A stretch of 64,000 nt of DNA from Corynebacterium sp. HS2168-gen11 (lineage in GTDB: Bacteria > Actinomycetota > Actinomycetes > Mycobacteriales > Mycobacteriaceae): positions 1 through 64,000 of the forward strand of contig NZ_JANUXR010000005.1 of NCBI RefSeq assembly GCF_024834075.1, written 5' to 3'. The position numbers and the translations under genes were made by a program. Below are positions 41,154-50,769 of this stretch, one piece after another. How positions within the stretch are numbered: the stretch's first letter is position 1; each line of letters opens with the position of its first letter. The notes under the pieces are model-generated. The model had not been told where the DNA came from and did no database searches. It saw only the letters and a list, made by a program, of their open reading frames with translations.

Positions 41154-41711
41154 ATCCTCTGCATTTCCCCAGCTTAAAGCCAGTTCTTTCGTTTACTACT
41201 AAGACAGTGCAGACAATCGAGTCTGGCACCGTTTTTCCATCTTACACCTTTTTTCGAAAATTACCTAACGAAGTACAAGATTTTCAAACCTGTGTGATCG
41301 ACACGCCGTTAATCTTTCGCTCTGTTCCCCACAAACACTTCCACCGGTTCCTTATCACCAACCAAAGTCTCCGATCCACTCGTGTTCGATCTCCCCACTC
41401 GAACAATCACCCAACTCATCGCTCTTCACAGCATCACGCCACAGCGTCACGCCACAGCCTCACCAACTCATCGCCCTCCACAGCGTTACTCCATAGCATC
41501 ACCCCACCTCGCACCATATAAAGAAATCTCTCTACCGAACAAACATCCAACAACATAGATAGCAGTGTTACTCAGCAACACCGCGAGATCTTCCCACTTC
41601 ACTTCATCGCTGCCAAGAAATGAACAAAGCGGCAGCCACTGCTGACTACCGCTTTGCTAAGATTTTTGAGCGCATGAGCATCTCAATACTCATCACTCAT
41701 GTATAGGTCGT
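41154..41711. other. Intergenic region between the L,D-transpeptidase gene and infA
   Basis: This 558-nt stretch has no supportable gene. It contains a diverged direct repeat, CAACTCATCGC(T/C)CT(T/C)CACAGC, around 41412 and 41461, set in a Cys/Ala-poor CACAGC-rich run. The L,D-transpeptidase terminator lies at 41625-41656. The infA promoter should lie within the first 150 nt. Confidence 0.45.
41625..41656 (-). terminator. Hairpin after the L,D-transpeptidase gene
   Basis: The 8-bp stem CAAAGCGG / CCGCTTTG encloses a second small hairpin CAGC-CACT-GCTG. The U-tract on the minus strand is weak (TTCATTTC). Confidence 0.6.
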
Positions 41712-42464
41712 TTAGTAGACGTATACAGTGTCGCCTACCTTGAGATTATTCCAGTAGAAAACTGCATCGTCGTGCTTGAGGTGAATACAACCATGTGACC
41801 AAAGATTAATATCGCCTTCATGGAACGCAACGCCAGTGTTCGTGAAGTACACAGAGTATGGCATCGGCGCATTGTTGAAGATGTAGGAGACTTCATCCTT
41901 CACCTTGCGCTGCACCTTAAAGGTACCTTTTGGAGTCTCCCAACCTGGTGCGCCAGAGGACATCGCAATCTCGCGCATATCTTTCACTACGCCGTTTTCT
42001 TGCAGCCAGGTACGCTGTCCGGTCAGATCGATGCAGGCACGCGCATGCTTTGGGCAAGAACCGTAGTTAAACGATGCCTTGCGGGCACGCTCTGCTTCTT
42101 CTTCAACACGCCTCTTGGCTTCTTCGGCGCGCATCTTGGCTTCTTCAGCACGCTTTTGTGCTTCCGCATCTTTTTGGGCAATTAAGCCTGGGAAGATGCC
42201 GTTGAAAATATTATCAATGGCATTTTTGATAACTTGTCCTGGAACACCTGGCATCAAGGCATCAATTGTATGGAATAGGCTCGTACGGCTCTCCCATGCC
42301 TGATCTTGTGCGCCAGTGAACACGCTACTGAGTGCAGTTGAAGATTGCGCCTGTGCTTCTGGCATAGCTACCGTTAGCGAGCAAGCTGCAACAATCGAAC
42401 CAGCGATCGCAGCAACACGACGCTTTGTTGAATGATTGCGTGTTGGACGTTTGTTCATATTCAT
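41712..42464 (-). CDS. Secreted L,D-transpeptidase (YkuD domain)
   Basis: This 250-residue protein has a signal peptide (cleaved near MPEAQAQ, residue 40), a charged coiled coil (EAQKRAEEAKMRAEEAKRR) at about 100-130, and a C-terminal YkuD domain. The catalytic signature is HEGDINLWSHGCIHL, with the cysteine in SHGC. YkuD enzymes make 3-3 cross-links in peptidoglycan or attach proteins to it; the substrate here is not known. The helical N-terminal part replaces the Ig-like domains of mycobacterial LdtA/B, so it is a different subgroup. Confidence 0.88.
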   Translation of the reverse strand: MNMNKRPTRNHSTKRRVAAIAGSIVAACSLTVAMPEAQAQSSTALSSVFTGAQDQAWESRTSLFHTIDALMPGVPGQVIKNAIDNIFNGIFPGLIAQKDAEAQKRAEEAKMRAEEAKRRVEEEAERARKASFNYGSCPKHARACIDLTGQRTWLQENGVVKDMREIAMSSGAPGWETPKGTFKVQRKVKDEVSYIFNNAPMPYSVYFTNTGVAFHEGDINLWSHGCIHLKHDDAVFYWNNLKVGDTVYVY

Positions 42465-42659
42465 AATTCTTACTATAACCGTTCTTATTCACAAATTGGG
42501 AGTTGGTTTACCCCATTACAGTTTCTGAGTCAATCAATAAGCATGTTCAATTGCTCACATCAAGAAAGACTACCTGCCACTTCTTAACTCTTTCACCGTT
42601 TACCATTGAGTATTATGCCCTGCAAAGGACATTAACACACGGGGGTGATATATCAACTA

Positions 42660-43457
42660 TTATTCATAACGCGGAGTTAAAATTCGTGGTCCTCCACTCG
42701 TCGCCGCCACGGTATGCTCCCAATGCGCTGCCCATGAACCATCAGCGCTGACAACCGTCCAGTCGTCGTCAAGCACGAATGAATCGACAGATCCTAGCGT
42801 CAGCATTGGTTCAATAGCCAGCACTGAACCTTCTTGAATCTCTGGACCACGTCCGGCCTTACCTTCGTTTGGCAGCCACGGATCTTCATGCATCGTGTGT
42901 CCGATGCCGTGTCCACCATAGCCATCAACAATACCCAGCTTCACGCCCCACTTTTGTTCTGCCTTGCGCGTTGCGACTTCTAGCGCGTTAGACACATCCG
43001 TAAGCCGATTTCCAGGCACCATCGCCTTCATACCTTGAGCCAAGACCCACTCGGTCGCTTCATTTAATGCTTGCGCTTTGGCATCCAACTCACCGATACC
43101 AAAACTCCACGCGGAATCGCCAACCCAACCATCAAGCGTTGCACCGCAGTCGATCGACACCAGATCGCCTTCTTTGAGCACGGCTTTTGCGTTCGGAATG
43201 CCATGGACGATCTCATCGTTGACCGAAGAACAAATCGATGCAGGGAATCCTTGATACCCCTTAAACGTTGGAATCGCGCCATTGGCACGAATCACTTCTT
43301 CTGCCACCTCGTCGAGCTCGAGAGTCGAAACACCTGCTTTCGCCGCAGCCTTCACCGCTTGCAGTGCCTTGCCGACGATCTCACCTGCAGCCTGCATGGC
43401 ATCGAGCTCGCTAGGTGTTTTTGCTGGAATTACTTTACGACGCTTGCGAAAGCCCAT
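42660..43457 (-). CDS. map: Methionine aminopeptidase, type I
   Basis: It removes initiator methionine from new proteins. At 265 residues it carries the metal ligands in [37 protein letters not shown] and WEHTVAAT. The ATG is followed by a basic start (GFRKRRKV). It is separated from adk by 245 nt with a terminator, so it is not strictly in the secY-adk transcript. Confidence 0.97.
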   Translation of the reverse strand: MGFRKRRKVIPAKTPSELDAMQAAGEIVGKALQAVKAAAKAGVSTLELDEVAEEVIRANGAIPTFKGYQGFPASICSSVNDEIVHGIPNAKAVLKEGDLVSIDCGATLDGWVGDSAWSFGIGELDAKAQALNEATEWVLAQGMKAMVPGNRLTDVSNALEVATRKAEQKWGVKLGIVDGYGGHGIGHTMHEDPWLPNEGKAGRGPEIQEGSVLAIEPMLTLGSVDSFVLDDDWTVVSADGSWAAHWEHTVAATSGGPRILTPRYE

Positions 43458-43659
43458 AGTAGAACCTTTTTCTTTTCAAAAACTTGCGTGTGAATTCACT
43501 ATTCACAGTATCGGTGTAGATCTTACACCTTCAGTGTTCCATCACTGATGCACTGGATACTGATACCCATTGCAACCTTGTTTCCCGCCTGCCAACGCAC
43601 CTGCACACGATGCTCGTTATATACAGCGAGATATCAATGTTCTCACGACCAATACACCA

Positions 43660-43690
43660 AAACGCCAGTGAACGTCATCCACTGGCGTTT
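43660..43690 (-). terminator. Terminator after adk
   Basis: An 11-bp perfect stem (AAACGCCAGTG and complement) with a 9-nt loop is followed by TTTTGG on the minus strand. Confidence 0.88.
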
Positions 43691-43702
43691 AAGCTGAAAT
43701 AA

Positions 43703-44248
43703 TTACTTCTGTAACGCGTCCATTGTTGCAGCGTTGATTTCTTCCACACTGCCTTCAGCCACGATCGTGATGAGCTGATCTGCATAGTGAGTAATCAGTG
43801 GTGAAGTCTCATCGCGATACACTGCAAGGCGGGTACGGATTGTCTCTTCATTGTCATCAGCACGACCGCGTGCCAACATGCGCTCGACAACTACATCTTC
43901 AGATACACGGAATTCAACGACGGCGTCGAGTTTGGCGCCTGCCTTGGTGAGCATAGCGTCGAGAAGTTCGGCTTGTTCAACCGTGCGTGGGAAACCATCC
44001 AACAGGAAACCTTCTGCTGCATCGGCTTCTGCCAAACGCGCTTCGACCATGCGTGCCGTAACGTCGGTTGGTACGAGCTTACCGGCGTCAATGTACTCCT
44101 TGGCTTCAAGTCCAAGAGGGGTGCCTTCGCCAATATTTGCACGGAAGAGATCACCAGTTGAGATATGAGGAATGCTCAATTTTTCAGACAAGATGGCAGC
44201 CTGGGTGCCTTTGCCAGCGCCTGGAGCGCCGAGGAGTACGATACGCAT
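43703..44248 (-). CDS. adk: Adenylate kinase (short, LID-less type)
   Basis: It phosphorylates AMP with ATP. The P-loop is [10 protein letters not shown] at 7-16, and the NMP-binding site ([11 protein letters not shown]) and [11 protein letters not shown] are present. At 181 residues it lacks the LID insertion of the 215-residue E. coli type, as is usual in actinobacteria. The ATG overlaps the secY stop by 1 nt (TAATG). Confidence 0.97.
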   Translation of the reverse strand: MRIVLLGAPGAGKGTQAAILSEKLSIPHISTGDLFRANIGEGTPLGLEAKEYIDAGKLVPTDVTARMVEARLAEADAAEGFLLDGFPRTVEQAELLDAMLTKAGAKLDAVVEFRVSEDVVVERMLARGRADDNEETIRTRLAVYRDETSPLITHYADQLITIVAEGSVEEINAATMDALQK

Positions 44249-45567
44249 TATTTCAAAAGTCCTTCGTAGTTACTTTGCAAGAGCTGAGATTCAATTTGCT
44301 TCACTGTGGTCAGTGCGACCGACACCATAATCAGAATAGCAGTGCCACCGAATGGAGTGGAGCCAGATGAAGCATTCACGCCGAAATCAAGCATAATATT
44401 TGGCAGAACTGCAATCAGTCCGAGGTACAAAGAGCCAACAAACAGCAAGCGGTTCATCACGTATCCGAGGTAATCTGCAGTTGGCTTACCTGGACGGATA
44501 CCAGGAATGAAGCCACCATATTTCTTCATATTCTCGGCTTGCTCATGTGGATCGTATTGCACCGAAACATAGAAGTACGAGAAGAAGATAATGAGGGCAA
44601 AGTACAAAATGATATATTGCCAAGACGATGGCGTTTGCAGATACTGAATAACATTTCGCTGCCACCAGGTATCAGCAACTTCTTGTGATCCAGAATTCAC
44701 AATCTGGGTGATCAAAATAGGCATGTAGATCAGCGAAGACGCAAAGATGACCGGAATCACGCCGCCCTGATTCACCTTAAGCGGCAAATAGGTAGACGAA
44801 CCACCATACTGACGACGACCCACCATACGCTTTGCATACTGCACTGGGATACGCCGCTGTCCTTGCTCAACAAAGACCACGCCAACAACCAAGATAATGA
44901 CTGCGATCAGCACCAGGGTGAAGATCAAGCCACCAGAGCCTGCCAGAATACCTGCACCATCAGCAGGAATACGAGTGGCGATACCAGCGAAAATCAACAA
45001 GGACATACCGTTGCCAACACCACGCTCTGTGATGAGCTCACCGATCCACATGACCAAGATGGCGCCGGCAGACATCACCAGTACCAGCAAGACCAGATCA
45101 AAAACGGAGCGGCCTTCCTTTAATACTCGTGTGCCTTGACCAAGCAGCTGCTCACGGTCAGCAAGTGCGACGATGCCCGAGGACTGCAACAGTGCAAGTC
45201 CTAAGGTGAGGTAGCGAGTGTACTGATCCATTTTCGCCTGGCCGGACTGGCCTTCTTTCTTCAACTCCTCGAATCGTGGAATCACCACGGTTAAGAGTTG
45301 AACGATAATCGATGCAGTAATGTACGGCATCACACCGATTGCGAAAATAGACAGCTGGAGCAACGCACCACCTGAAAATAGGTTAATGAGTGAGTAAACA
45401 CTCGAAGAGTCTGCGGTAAGTTCACGCAGACGGCCGGATATGGATGCATAATCCACACCAGGCGCCGGAATCTGGGCACCAACGCGATACAAAATAATCA
45501 GCGCAATTGAGATAATGATCTTTTTGCGCAGATCTGCATCTTTGAATGCCTGAAGAATAGCGGACAC
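44248..45567 (-). CDS. secY: Protein translocase subunit SecY
   Basis: This is the main channel of Sec export, with 439 residues and ten membrane helices. It starts [17 protein letters not shown], has the plug-region PAPGVDY, and conserved loops [15 protein letters not shown] and [13 protein letters not shown]. It is coupled to adk. In this genome it is separated from rplO by focA. Confidence 0.98.
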   Translation of the reverse strand: MSAILQAFKDADLRKKIIISIALIILYRVGAQIPAPGVDYASISGRLRELTADSSSVYSLINLFSGGALLQLSIFAIGVMPYITASIIVQLLTVVIPRFEELKKEGQSGQAKMDQYTRYLTLGLALLQSSGIVALADREQLLGQGTRVLKEGRSVFDLVLLVLVMSAGAILVMWIGELITERGVGNGMSLLIFAGIATRIPADGAGILAGSGGLIFTLVLIAVIILVVGVVFVEQGQRRIPVQYAKRMVGRRQYGGSSTYLPLKVNQGGVIPVIFASSLIYMPILITQIVNSGSQEVADTWWQRNVIQYLQTPSSWQYIILYFALIIFFSYFYVSVQYDPHEQAENMKKYGGFIPGIRPGKPTADYLGYVMNRLLFVGSLYLGLIAVLPNIMLDFGVNASSGSTPFGGTAILIMVSVALTTVKQIESQLLQSNYEGLLK

Positions 45568-46025
45568 TAAAGCCTCCCAGGGTACAACATTACTTTGCCG
45601 GCGAATCGGCGAAAGAGGTGTTAGTTACCTTGTGCTCGTGTTTGCCTCACAGGAAAATTCGGTAGTGAGAAAACTTTGACAATGACTGACTAAATAACTC
45701 TACCACCCCAAAAATAATCAAGCACACTATGTCCCCTCATGGGTGGATACAATTTGGTTTATCTTCCCTGCTTATGACAAGGTTTTCTTATTATTCTCAG
45801 CTTACCCCTATGAAATTGCCATAACCTTGTGCGCGTGCACAGGCGTCGTCAAGCAATTACAGTCGAGTTACATACACATGCACGATTGCATACCACCACT
45901 GTTGCATTCGCATTGGCACATCACATCACCAGCGACAACAATGGCCCTACATAGAACAGGCGTTCTACATGGGGCCATACGGAAATAAGAAGATCTTTTC
46001 AGCGGTAGAAGATCAAAGACGTGCA
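45568..46025. other. Intergenic region focA / secY
   Basis: This 458-nt stretch holds the secY promoter region, a GCTTGACGACGCC motif copy (45842-45854, reverse strand) and the focA terminator. No gene was seen. Confidence 0.5.
45942..45977 (-). terminator. Terminator after focA
   Basis: A 16-position stem on the minus strand with one mismatch and two G-U pairs, tetraloop GCCT, is followed by TTGTTG. Confidence 0.75.
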
Positions 46026-46811
46026 CTAGTCGCGGTAGGCTTCATTTCCTTTGTTCAACCAGCCATAGACTGCGCCCATAAGCAAGCCGCCACCAACAAA
46101 ATTACCCAGCCATGCGAATAACCAGTTGTGCAGTACATGCGCGACATCAAAATGTTCTGGATATGGATGCGCAGCAAAGCCGACGATATTTACCAAGGAG
46201 AAGTTCGCAATCACGTGCTCTGTTGCCAGTCCCACGAACATGCCGATAATCACTACCAGGGTGAAGAACTTTGCGGTGGCATCTTTGAGCAACAGTACGG
46301 CGATAATTGCCATATTGACCACGAAATTGGCGATAATTGCTTCTACGAAAATACCGCTCGAAGGTTTGACCATTTTCGCGTGCAAAATTACGGATGCTAA
46401 GTGATCCGCATCCATGTGTCCGAAAATATAGGCTTGTCCCAAGGCTGCACCGGCAAGTGCGGCGCCGACAAGGTTGCCAATGGTGCACAGCACTAACAAC
46501 TTGGCACCATTTGCCACATTAATATTCTTCCGAACCAGCCCGAAGCCGACATACATCATATTGGAGGTTGTCAGTTCCGCGTTCAGGAAAATAATTGATG
46601 CCAAACCTACGAAGAAGAACATCGCGAACACTGGAAGCCCCAGCCCAGGAAAGAGCTGCTCGACACGATCACCCATCACTGCAGAAAACGCGGTACCAAG
46701 AGTGAGATAGGCACCTGCCAAAATGGTACGCACGAAATAACGCGGCAGGTCGGTGTTCATCAGGACCAGTTTTTTGTTCACTGAATAATCAATAGTGTCG
46801 TTCAAGCTCAC
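46026..46811 (-). CDS. focA: Formate/nitrite transporter family protein
   Basis: This pentameric channel-type transporter for formate or nitrite has about 261 residues. I prefer the GTG at 46811 (AAGGAA upstream); a TTG at 46838 also opens the frame. FNT hallmarks include FFFVGLASIIFLNAELTTSNMM and IANFVVNMAIIAVLL, with six membrane helices. FocA versus NirC cannot be settled from sequence alone. It is a single gene between rplO and secY with its own terminator. Confidence 0.88.
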   Translation of the reverse strand: MSLNDTIDYSVNKKLVLMNTDLPRYFVRTILAGAYLTLGTAFSAVMGDRVEQLFPGLGLPVFAMFFFVGLASIIFLNAELTTSNMMYVGFGLVRKNINVANGAKLLVLCTIGNLVGAALAGAALGQAYIFGHMDADHLASVILHAKMVKPSSGIFVEAIIANFVVNMAIIAVLLLKDATAKFFTLVVIIGMFVGLATEHVIANFSLVNIVGFAAHPYPEHFDVAHVLHNWLFAWLGNFVGGGLLMGAVYGWLNKGNEAYRD

Positions 46812-47338
46812 GGTCGTTCGTTCCTTACTATGCGGCAAAGGTCTGATGTCTCTTTAGCTTATCGCTAAACACAACGAAATGTGAATTATCTTGCTCCACT
46901 ACCACAGGTGCCCATCAAGACCCGGATGTAACGCTTTTTAGCATGTCAGAGCGAGTTTTCTGCCCCACACTTCCGGTGCCGACGTAAAGAAACGTGAAAA
47001 TACTCACCTTCGGAATGTGTACGCTTTTGGGCGTCATACATTATCAACTCGCTTATCGACGCAACCATCGGTCATCGTTTCCTGAACGGCAAGATTTTTT
47101 CGAGCACACATTGCAACGAACCATCGAGCAGCTAACAGAACTGACTATTACAAGTCTTTCATGTGCTGTGTGTGCGTGATCAACCGACCGGACCGACGCT
47201 ACAGTAGGTAGTCACAGCCGGTCGAACTTCTGAAAGTTTGTGCTATAACAAAAGCCTCGTACATATCTTTGACAGATACATACGAGGCTGATTGCTCAAG
47301 GCTAAGCGAGCTTAGCGTTGAAATTGATGAAGCATCAA
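46812..47338. other. Intergenic region rplO / focA
   Basis: These 527 nt contain the rplO terminator, a GCTTATCGACGC motif copy (47051-47062) and the focA promoter region. A 61-codon plus-strand frame (46994-47179) has no ribosome binding site or recognisable features and is not called. Confidence 0.5.
47253..47289 (-). terminator. Terminator after rplO
   Basis: A 16-bp stem on the minus strand with two G-U pairs (AGCCTCGTATGTATCT paired with its partner) has a 5-nt loop and is followed by TTTTGTTAT. Confidence 0.92.
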
Positions 47339-47785
47339 TTATGCGTGTGTAACGGTGCCGCCAGCTGCTTCGATCTTCTCGACTGCAGACTTGGAGAACT
47401 TCTCAGCGGTGACGTTGAGCTTGACAGTCAATTCACCTTCGCCGAGAACCTTGACAGGCTGCTTTGCACGCACGAGGCCTGCTGCAACGATGTCAGCAAC
47501 GGTAACGTCGCCACCGTTAGGGAATGCTTGCTGAAGGTCTGCAACGTTCACAACTTGGTAGTAAACCTTGTTGTTGTTCTTGAAGCCCTTGAGCTTTGGC
47601 AGACGCATGTGCAGTGGCATTTGGCCACCTTCGAATGCAGCAGAAACCTGCTTGCGTGCCTTGGTACCCTTGGTACCGCGACCAGCAGTCTTACCCTTGG
47701 AAGCCTCACCGCGACCAACGCGGGTCTTTGCTTTGTTTGCACCCTTTGCTGGGCGCAGATCGTGGAGCTTAATTACATCGCTCAT
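47339..47785 (-). CDS. rplO: 50S ribosomal protein L15
   Basis: This 148-residue protein has [20 protein letters not shown] and the glycine-rich [14 protein letters not shown]. It is the last gene of rpsH-rplF-rplR-rpsE-rpmD-rplO and is followed by a strong terminator. Confidence 0.97.
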   Translation of the reverse strand: MSDVIKLHDLRPAKGANKAKTRVGRGEASKGKTAGRGTKGTKARKQVSAAFEGGQMPLHMRLPKLKGFKNNNKVYYQVVNVADLQQAFPNGGDVTVADIVAAGLVRAKQPVKVLGEGELTVKLNVTAEKFSKSAVEKIEAAGGTVTHA

Positions 47786-47788
47786 TTT

Positions 47789-47974
47789 TTACTCCCCTGC
47801 CACTTCTTCGACAGTAACCATGTGACGCACAACCTGAATCATGCCTCGCACAGCCGCATTGTCTTCGCGGACGACGGAGTGGCCGATGCGCTTAAGTCCA
47901 AGAGCGGCAATGTTCTTGCGCTGCTTAGGGTTAGCACCAACCAGTCCCTTATTCTGGGTGATCTTGAGGGCCAT
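47789..47974 (-). CDS. rpmD: 50S ribosomal protein L30
   Basis: This 61-residue protein reads [18 protein letters not shown] at the start with [11 protein letters not shown] in the middle. It lies between rpsE and rplO with gaps of 3 nt each side. Confidence 0.97.
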   Translation of the reverse strand: MALKITQNKGLVGANPKQRKNIAALGLKRIGHSVVREDNAAVRGMIQVVRHMVTVEEVAGE

Positions 47975-47977
47975 TGT

Positions 47978-48598
47978 TTAAGCCTCCTGTCCTGCGCGGA
48001 TGCGCAGCATACGAGCTGGAGCAACCTCTTCGAGGGTCTTGCCACGACGGGCTGCTACCTCTTCAGGGCGAACCAGTTGCTTCAAGCCATCAACGGTAGC
48101 GTGAACCACGTTGATTGCATTGTCGGAGCCGAGGGACTTGCACAGGATGTCCTGAACGCCAGCACATTCAAGCACTGGACGTGCTGCACCACCGGCGATA
48201 ACACCGGTACCAGCGGCAGCTGGACGCATCATAACGACGCCTGCTGCTGCTTCACCCTGAACTGGGTGAGTAATGGTGCCGCCAACCATTGGAACGCGGA
48301 AGAAGTTCTTACGTGCTTCTTCTGCACCCTTTTGGATAGCTGCCGGAACTTCCTTGGCCTTACCATAACCAACGCCAACCAAGCCCTTACCGTCACCAAC
48401 GATAACCAAAGCGGTGAAGCTGAAGCGACGACCACCCTTGACCACCTTGGAAACGCGGTTAATGGTTACGACACGCTCGATGTACTGTGAGCGCTCGTCC
48501 TGCTGCTGGTTACGACGATCGTCGCGGCGTCCACCGCGGCGCTCGTTCTTATTCTCATCGGCGGAGCGTCCGCCGTCACGCCGTTCACGTCCGGACAT
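47978..48598 (-). CDS. rpsE: 30S ribosomal protein S5
   Basis: It has 206 residues. The first 40 are a highly charged extension ([20 protein letters not shown]), then S5 proper ([35 protein letters not shown] core). It lies between rplR and rpmD. Confidence 0.97.
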   Translation of the reverse strand: MSGRERRDGGRSADENKNERRGGRRDDRRNQQQDERSQYIERVVTINRVSKVVKGGRRFSFTALVIVGDGKGLVGVGYGKAKEVPAAIQKGAEEARKNFFRVPMVGGTITHPVQGEAAAGVVMMRPAAAGTGVIAGGAARPVLECAGVQDILCKSLGSDNAINVVHATVDGLKQLVRPEEVAARRGKTLEEVAPARMLRIRAGQEA

Positions 48599-48635
48599 TA
48601 GGCGTTCCTTCCGTTGTTGTTAATAGAGATGATCA

Positions 48636-49043
48636 TTAGAATTCCAGACCACCTTCACGAGCTGCGTCGGCCAGTGCAGCAACACGGCCGTGGTACTTAT
48701 AACCGGCACGGTCGAATACGACCTTGGTGATGCCAGCTGCCTTGGCGCGCTCAGCGATGAGCAGGCCAACCTTGGCACCCTTTGCCTTCTTGTCGCCTTC
48801 TACTGCGCGCACATCTGCTTCCATAGAGGAAGCAGCGACCAAGGTGTGTCCAGCGAGGTCGTCGATAACCTGGACGTGCATGTGGCGTGCGGTGCGATGT
48901 ACGACAAGACGTGGAGCCTCTGGGGTGCCACGCAGGGTCTTGCGGATACGGAAGTGACGACGCGCGCGTGCGACACGACGACGGGTGGAGATGTCCTTGC
49001 CCACCGGCGTACGCTTGCCGTTGTTGTTCTCGTTGTTGCTCAT
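48636..49043 (-). CDS. rplR: 50S ribosomal protein L18
   Basis: This 135-residue protein binds 5S rRNA. It has [20 protein letters not shown] and ends [15 protein letters not shown], as L18 proteins do. Confidence 0.97.
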   Translation of the reverse strand: MSNNENNNGKRTPVGKDISTRRRVARARRHFRIRKTLRGTPEAPRLVVHRTARHMHVQVIDDLAGHTLVAASSMEADVRAVEGDKKAKGAKVGLLIAERAKAAGITKVVFDRAGYKYHGRVAALADAAREGGLEF

Positions 49044-49045
49044 GC

Positions 49046-49582
49046 TTACTTACCCGTCTTTCCGACCTTGCGACGGATCTGCTCGCCTTCGTAACGAATA
49101 CCCTTGCCCTTGTAAGGATCGTCCTTACGGAGCTTACGGATGATGGCGGCGATCTGTCCGACCTTCTGCTTGTCGATACCGGAGACAGACAACTTGGTGT
49201 TGCCATCAACGGCGAAAGTGATACCCTCAGGTGCTTCGATCAGCACTGGGTGAGAGTAGCCAAGAGCGAACTCGAGGTCCTTGCCCTTGAGCTGTACACG
49301 GTAACCAACACCGAAGATCTCCATCTTGATGGTATAACCTTCGGTTACACCAACAACAAGGTTGTTGACCAAGGAGCGGGACAGGCCGTGCAGAGAACGG
49401 TTCTTACGGTTGTCATCCGGACGGGTGACAACGATCTGGCCGTCTTCAACAGCAACAACGATTGGCTCAGCTACGGTGTGAGACAAGGTACCCTTTGGGC
49501 CCTTAACCTCAACGAACTGGCCATCGATTTTTACCTCAACGTTTGCAGGAATAGCGATAGGTGCTTTACCAACACGTGACAT
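49046..49582 (-). CDS. rplF: 50S ribosomal protein L6
   Basis: This 178-residue protein begins [17 protein letters not shown] and ends [20 protein letters not shown]. It lies 2 nt upstream of rplR. Confidence 0.97.
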   Translation of the reverse strand: MSRVGKAPIAIPANVEVKIDGQFVEVKGPKGTLSHTVAEPIVVAVEDGQIVVTRPDDNRKNRSLHGLSRSLVNNLVVGVTEGYTIKMEIFGVGYRVQLKGKDLEFALGYSHPVLIEAPEGITFAVDGNTKLSVSGIDKQKVGQIAAIIRKLRKDDPYKGKGIRYEGEQIRRKVGKTGK

Positions 49583-49597
49583 ATTTTCGCTCCTCCC

Positions 49598-49996
49598 TTA
49601 CCAGACGTAGGCGAGAACTTCTCCGCCTACACCCTTCTCGTGTGCCTGGCGATCGGTCAGCAAGCCGTGGGAGGTGGAGATGATAGCCACACCCAGGCCG
49701 CCGAGTACCTTCGGCAGGTTGTTGGACTTTGCGTACACACGAAGACCTGGCTTGGACACGCGACGAACGCCAGAAATGGAACGCTCACGTGCAGGGCCGT
49801 ACTTCAGTTCGAGGGTCAAGGTCTTACCAACCTTGGCATCCTCAACGGTGTAGTTAGCAATATAGCCTTCAGACTTCAAGATCTCAGCGATATTAGCCTT
49901 GAGCTTAGAAGAAGGCATGGACACGGTGTCATGGTGTGCGTGGTTTGCGTTACGCACGCGAGACAGCATGTCTGCGATTGGATCGGTCATGGTCAT
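49598..49996 (-). CDS. rpsH: 30S ribosomal protein S8
   Basis: This 132-residue protein has [16 protein letters not shown] and [13 protein letters not shown]. It is now the first gene of its operon: rpsN (S14) and rplE, which normally precede it, are not adjacent. rplE is 12 kb away and rpsN is absent from the window. Confidence 0.97.
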   Translation of the reverse strand: MTMTDPIADMLSRVRNANHAHHDTVSMPSSKLKANIAEILKSEGYIANYTVEDAKVGKTLTLELKYGPARERSISGVRRVSKPGLRVYAKSNNLPKVLGGLGVAIISTSHGLLTDRQAHEKGVGGEVLAYVW

Positions 49997-50769
49997 AAAA
50001 TGTGACCTTACGCCTTTCTCGTTGCGGTTCCTCCCACCTCACAAGCGTCACCGCATACTATCGGCCACTTTTCGCTCCCACAGCTCAATAGCTGGGGCGC
50101 TCGCTGCCACATTCACGCGGTCGCACAAGGCGGGGGGCCTACAACAATGTAGGTTTTCAAATGTCTTAAAATCGGTCCTTGTAGCGTTACTGAAAAGCGC
50201 ACAAAGGTCCGAGGGGAAACTCTACCTGCTCAAAAACTTTTCCGCAACTGATCTTTCTAGGAAATTTTCCTTTATCATTTTTGCACCACATCGTTGCTTC
50301 TCGACGCCACCACAATCCTTCGAATTTCACTTCAAAGAAACATCGACGAACCACCACATCAGCGTCGTCAAGCTCGATGCTTACAATCGTGTTCCTTATA
50401 TATACAGTATCCCTCGCGGTCGCACGTTCCATTCCGCCACTCTTGACAGTTATTTTCATGTAGATTCGCGACTGAAGCGTGAGCCGACAGTCACTACGCC
50501 ACGCTTCCGGAGTGCCTAGAACTCATTACAATCAGCGTTTCAGTACAGGTACAAGGCTGTTTTGCCACGAATCTTCGATCCATACCGCACGCCACTACCC
50601 CCAAATGTTTGTGATCATTACGGTTATCAAAACCAAAGTTAGCCAAACCTACATTTGTTCAAGTATAGTGCTGACTGATGTTGTCTATCGTCAGCCCGTT
50701 GGCAGTCACGAACACAACACAATTCAAACGCTTGTAGCGACACTTGTTTACCACCTAAGGGAGCTTTTC
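49997..50769. other. Divergent region rpsH / first HtaA-domain gene
   Basis: This 773-nt region is gene-free in my reading. It must hold the promoter of the rpsH operon on the minus strand. It carries two dispersed motif copies (50296-50307 and 50362-50373) and the DtxR-box-like sequence with TATAGT downstream for the HtaA gene. Confidence 0.5.
50634..50652 (+). promoter_or_regulatory. DtxR-box-like operator before the HtaA cluster
   Basis: The 19-mer containing GTTAGCCAAACCTA matches the DtxR consensus (TTAGGTTAGCCTAACCTAA) at 14 of 19 positions. It sits just upstream of a plausible -10 TATAGT (50664-50669) and covers the -35 region, the right place for iron-dependent repression. Confidence 0.55.

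Noticed and set aside
47318..48490. 390-codon open frame opposite rplO-rpmD-rpsE
   Set aside because: It is antisense to three ribosomal genes and arises from their codon bias, with no ribosome binding site or family features.
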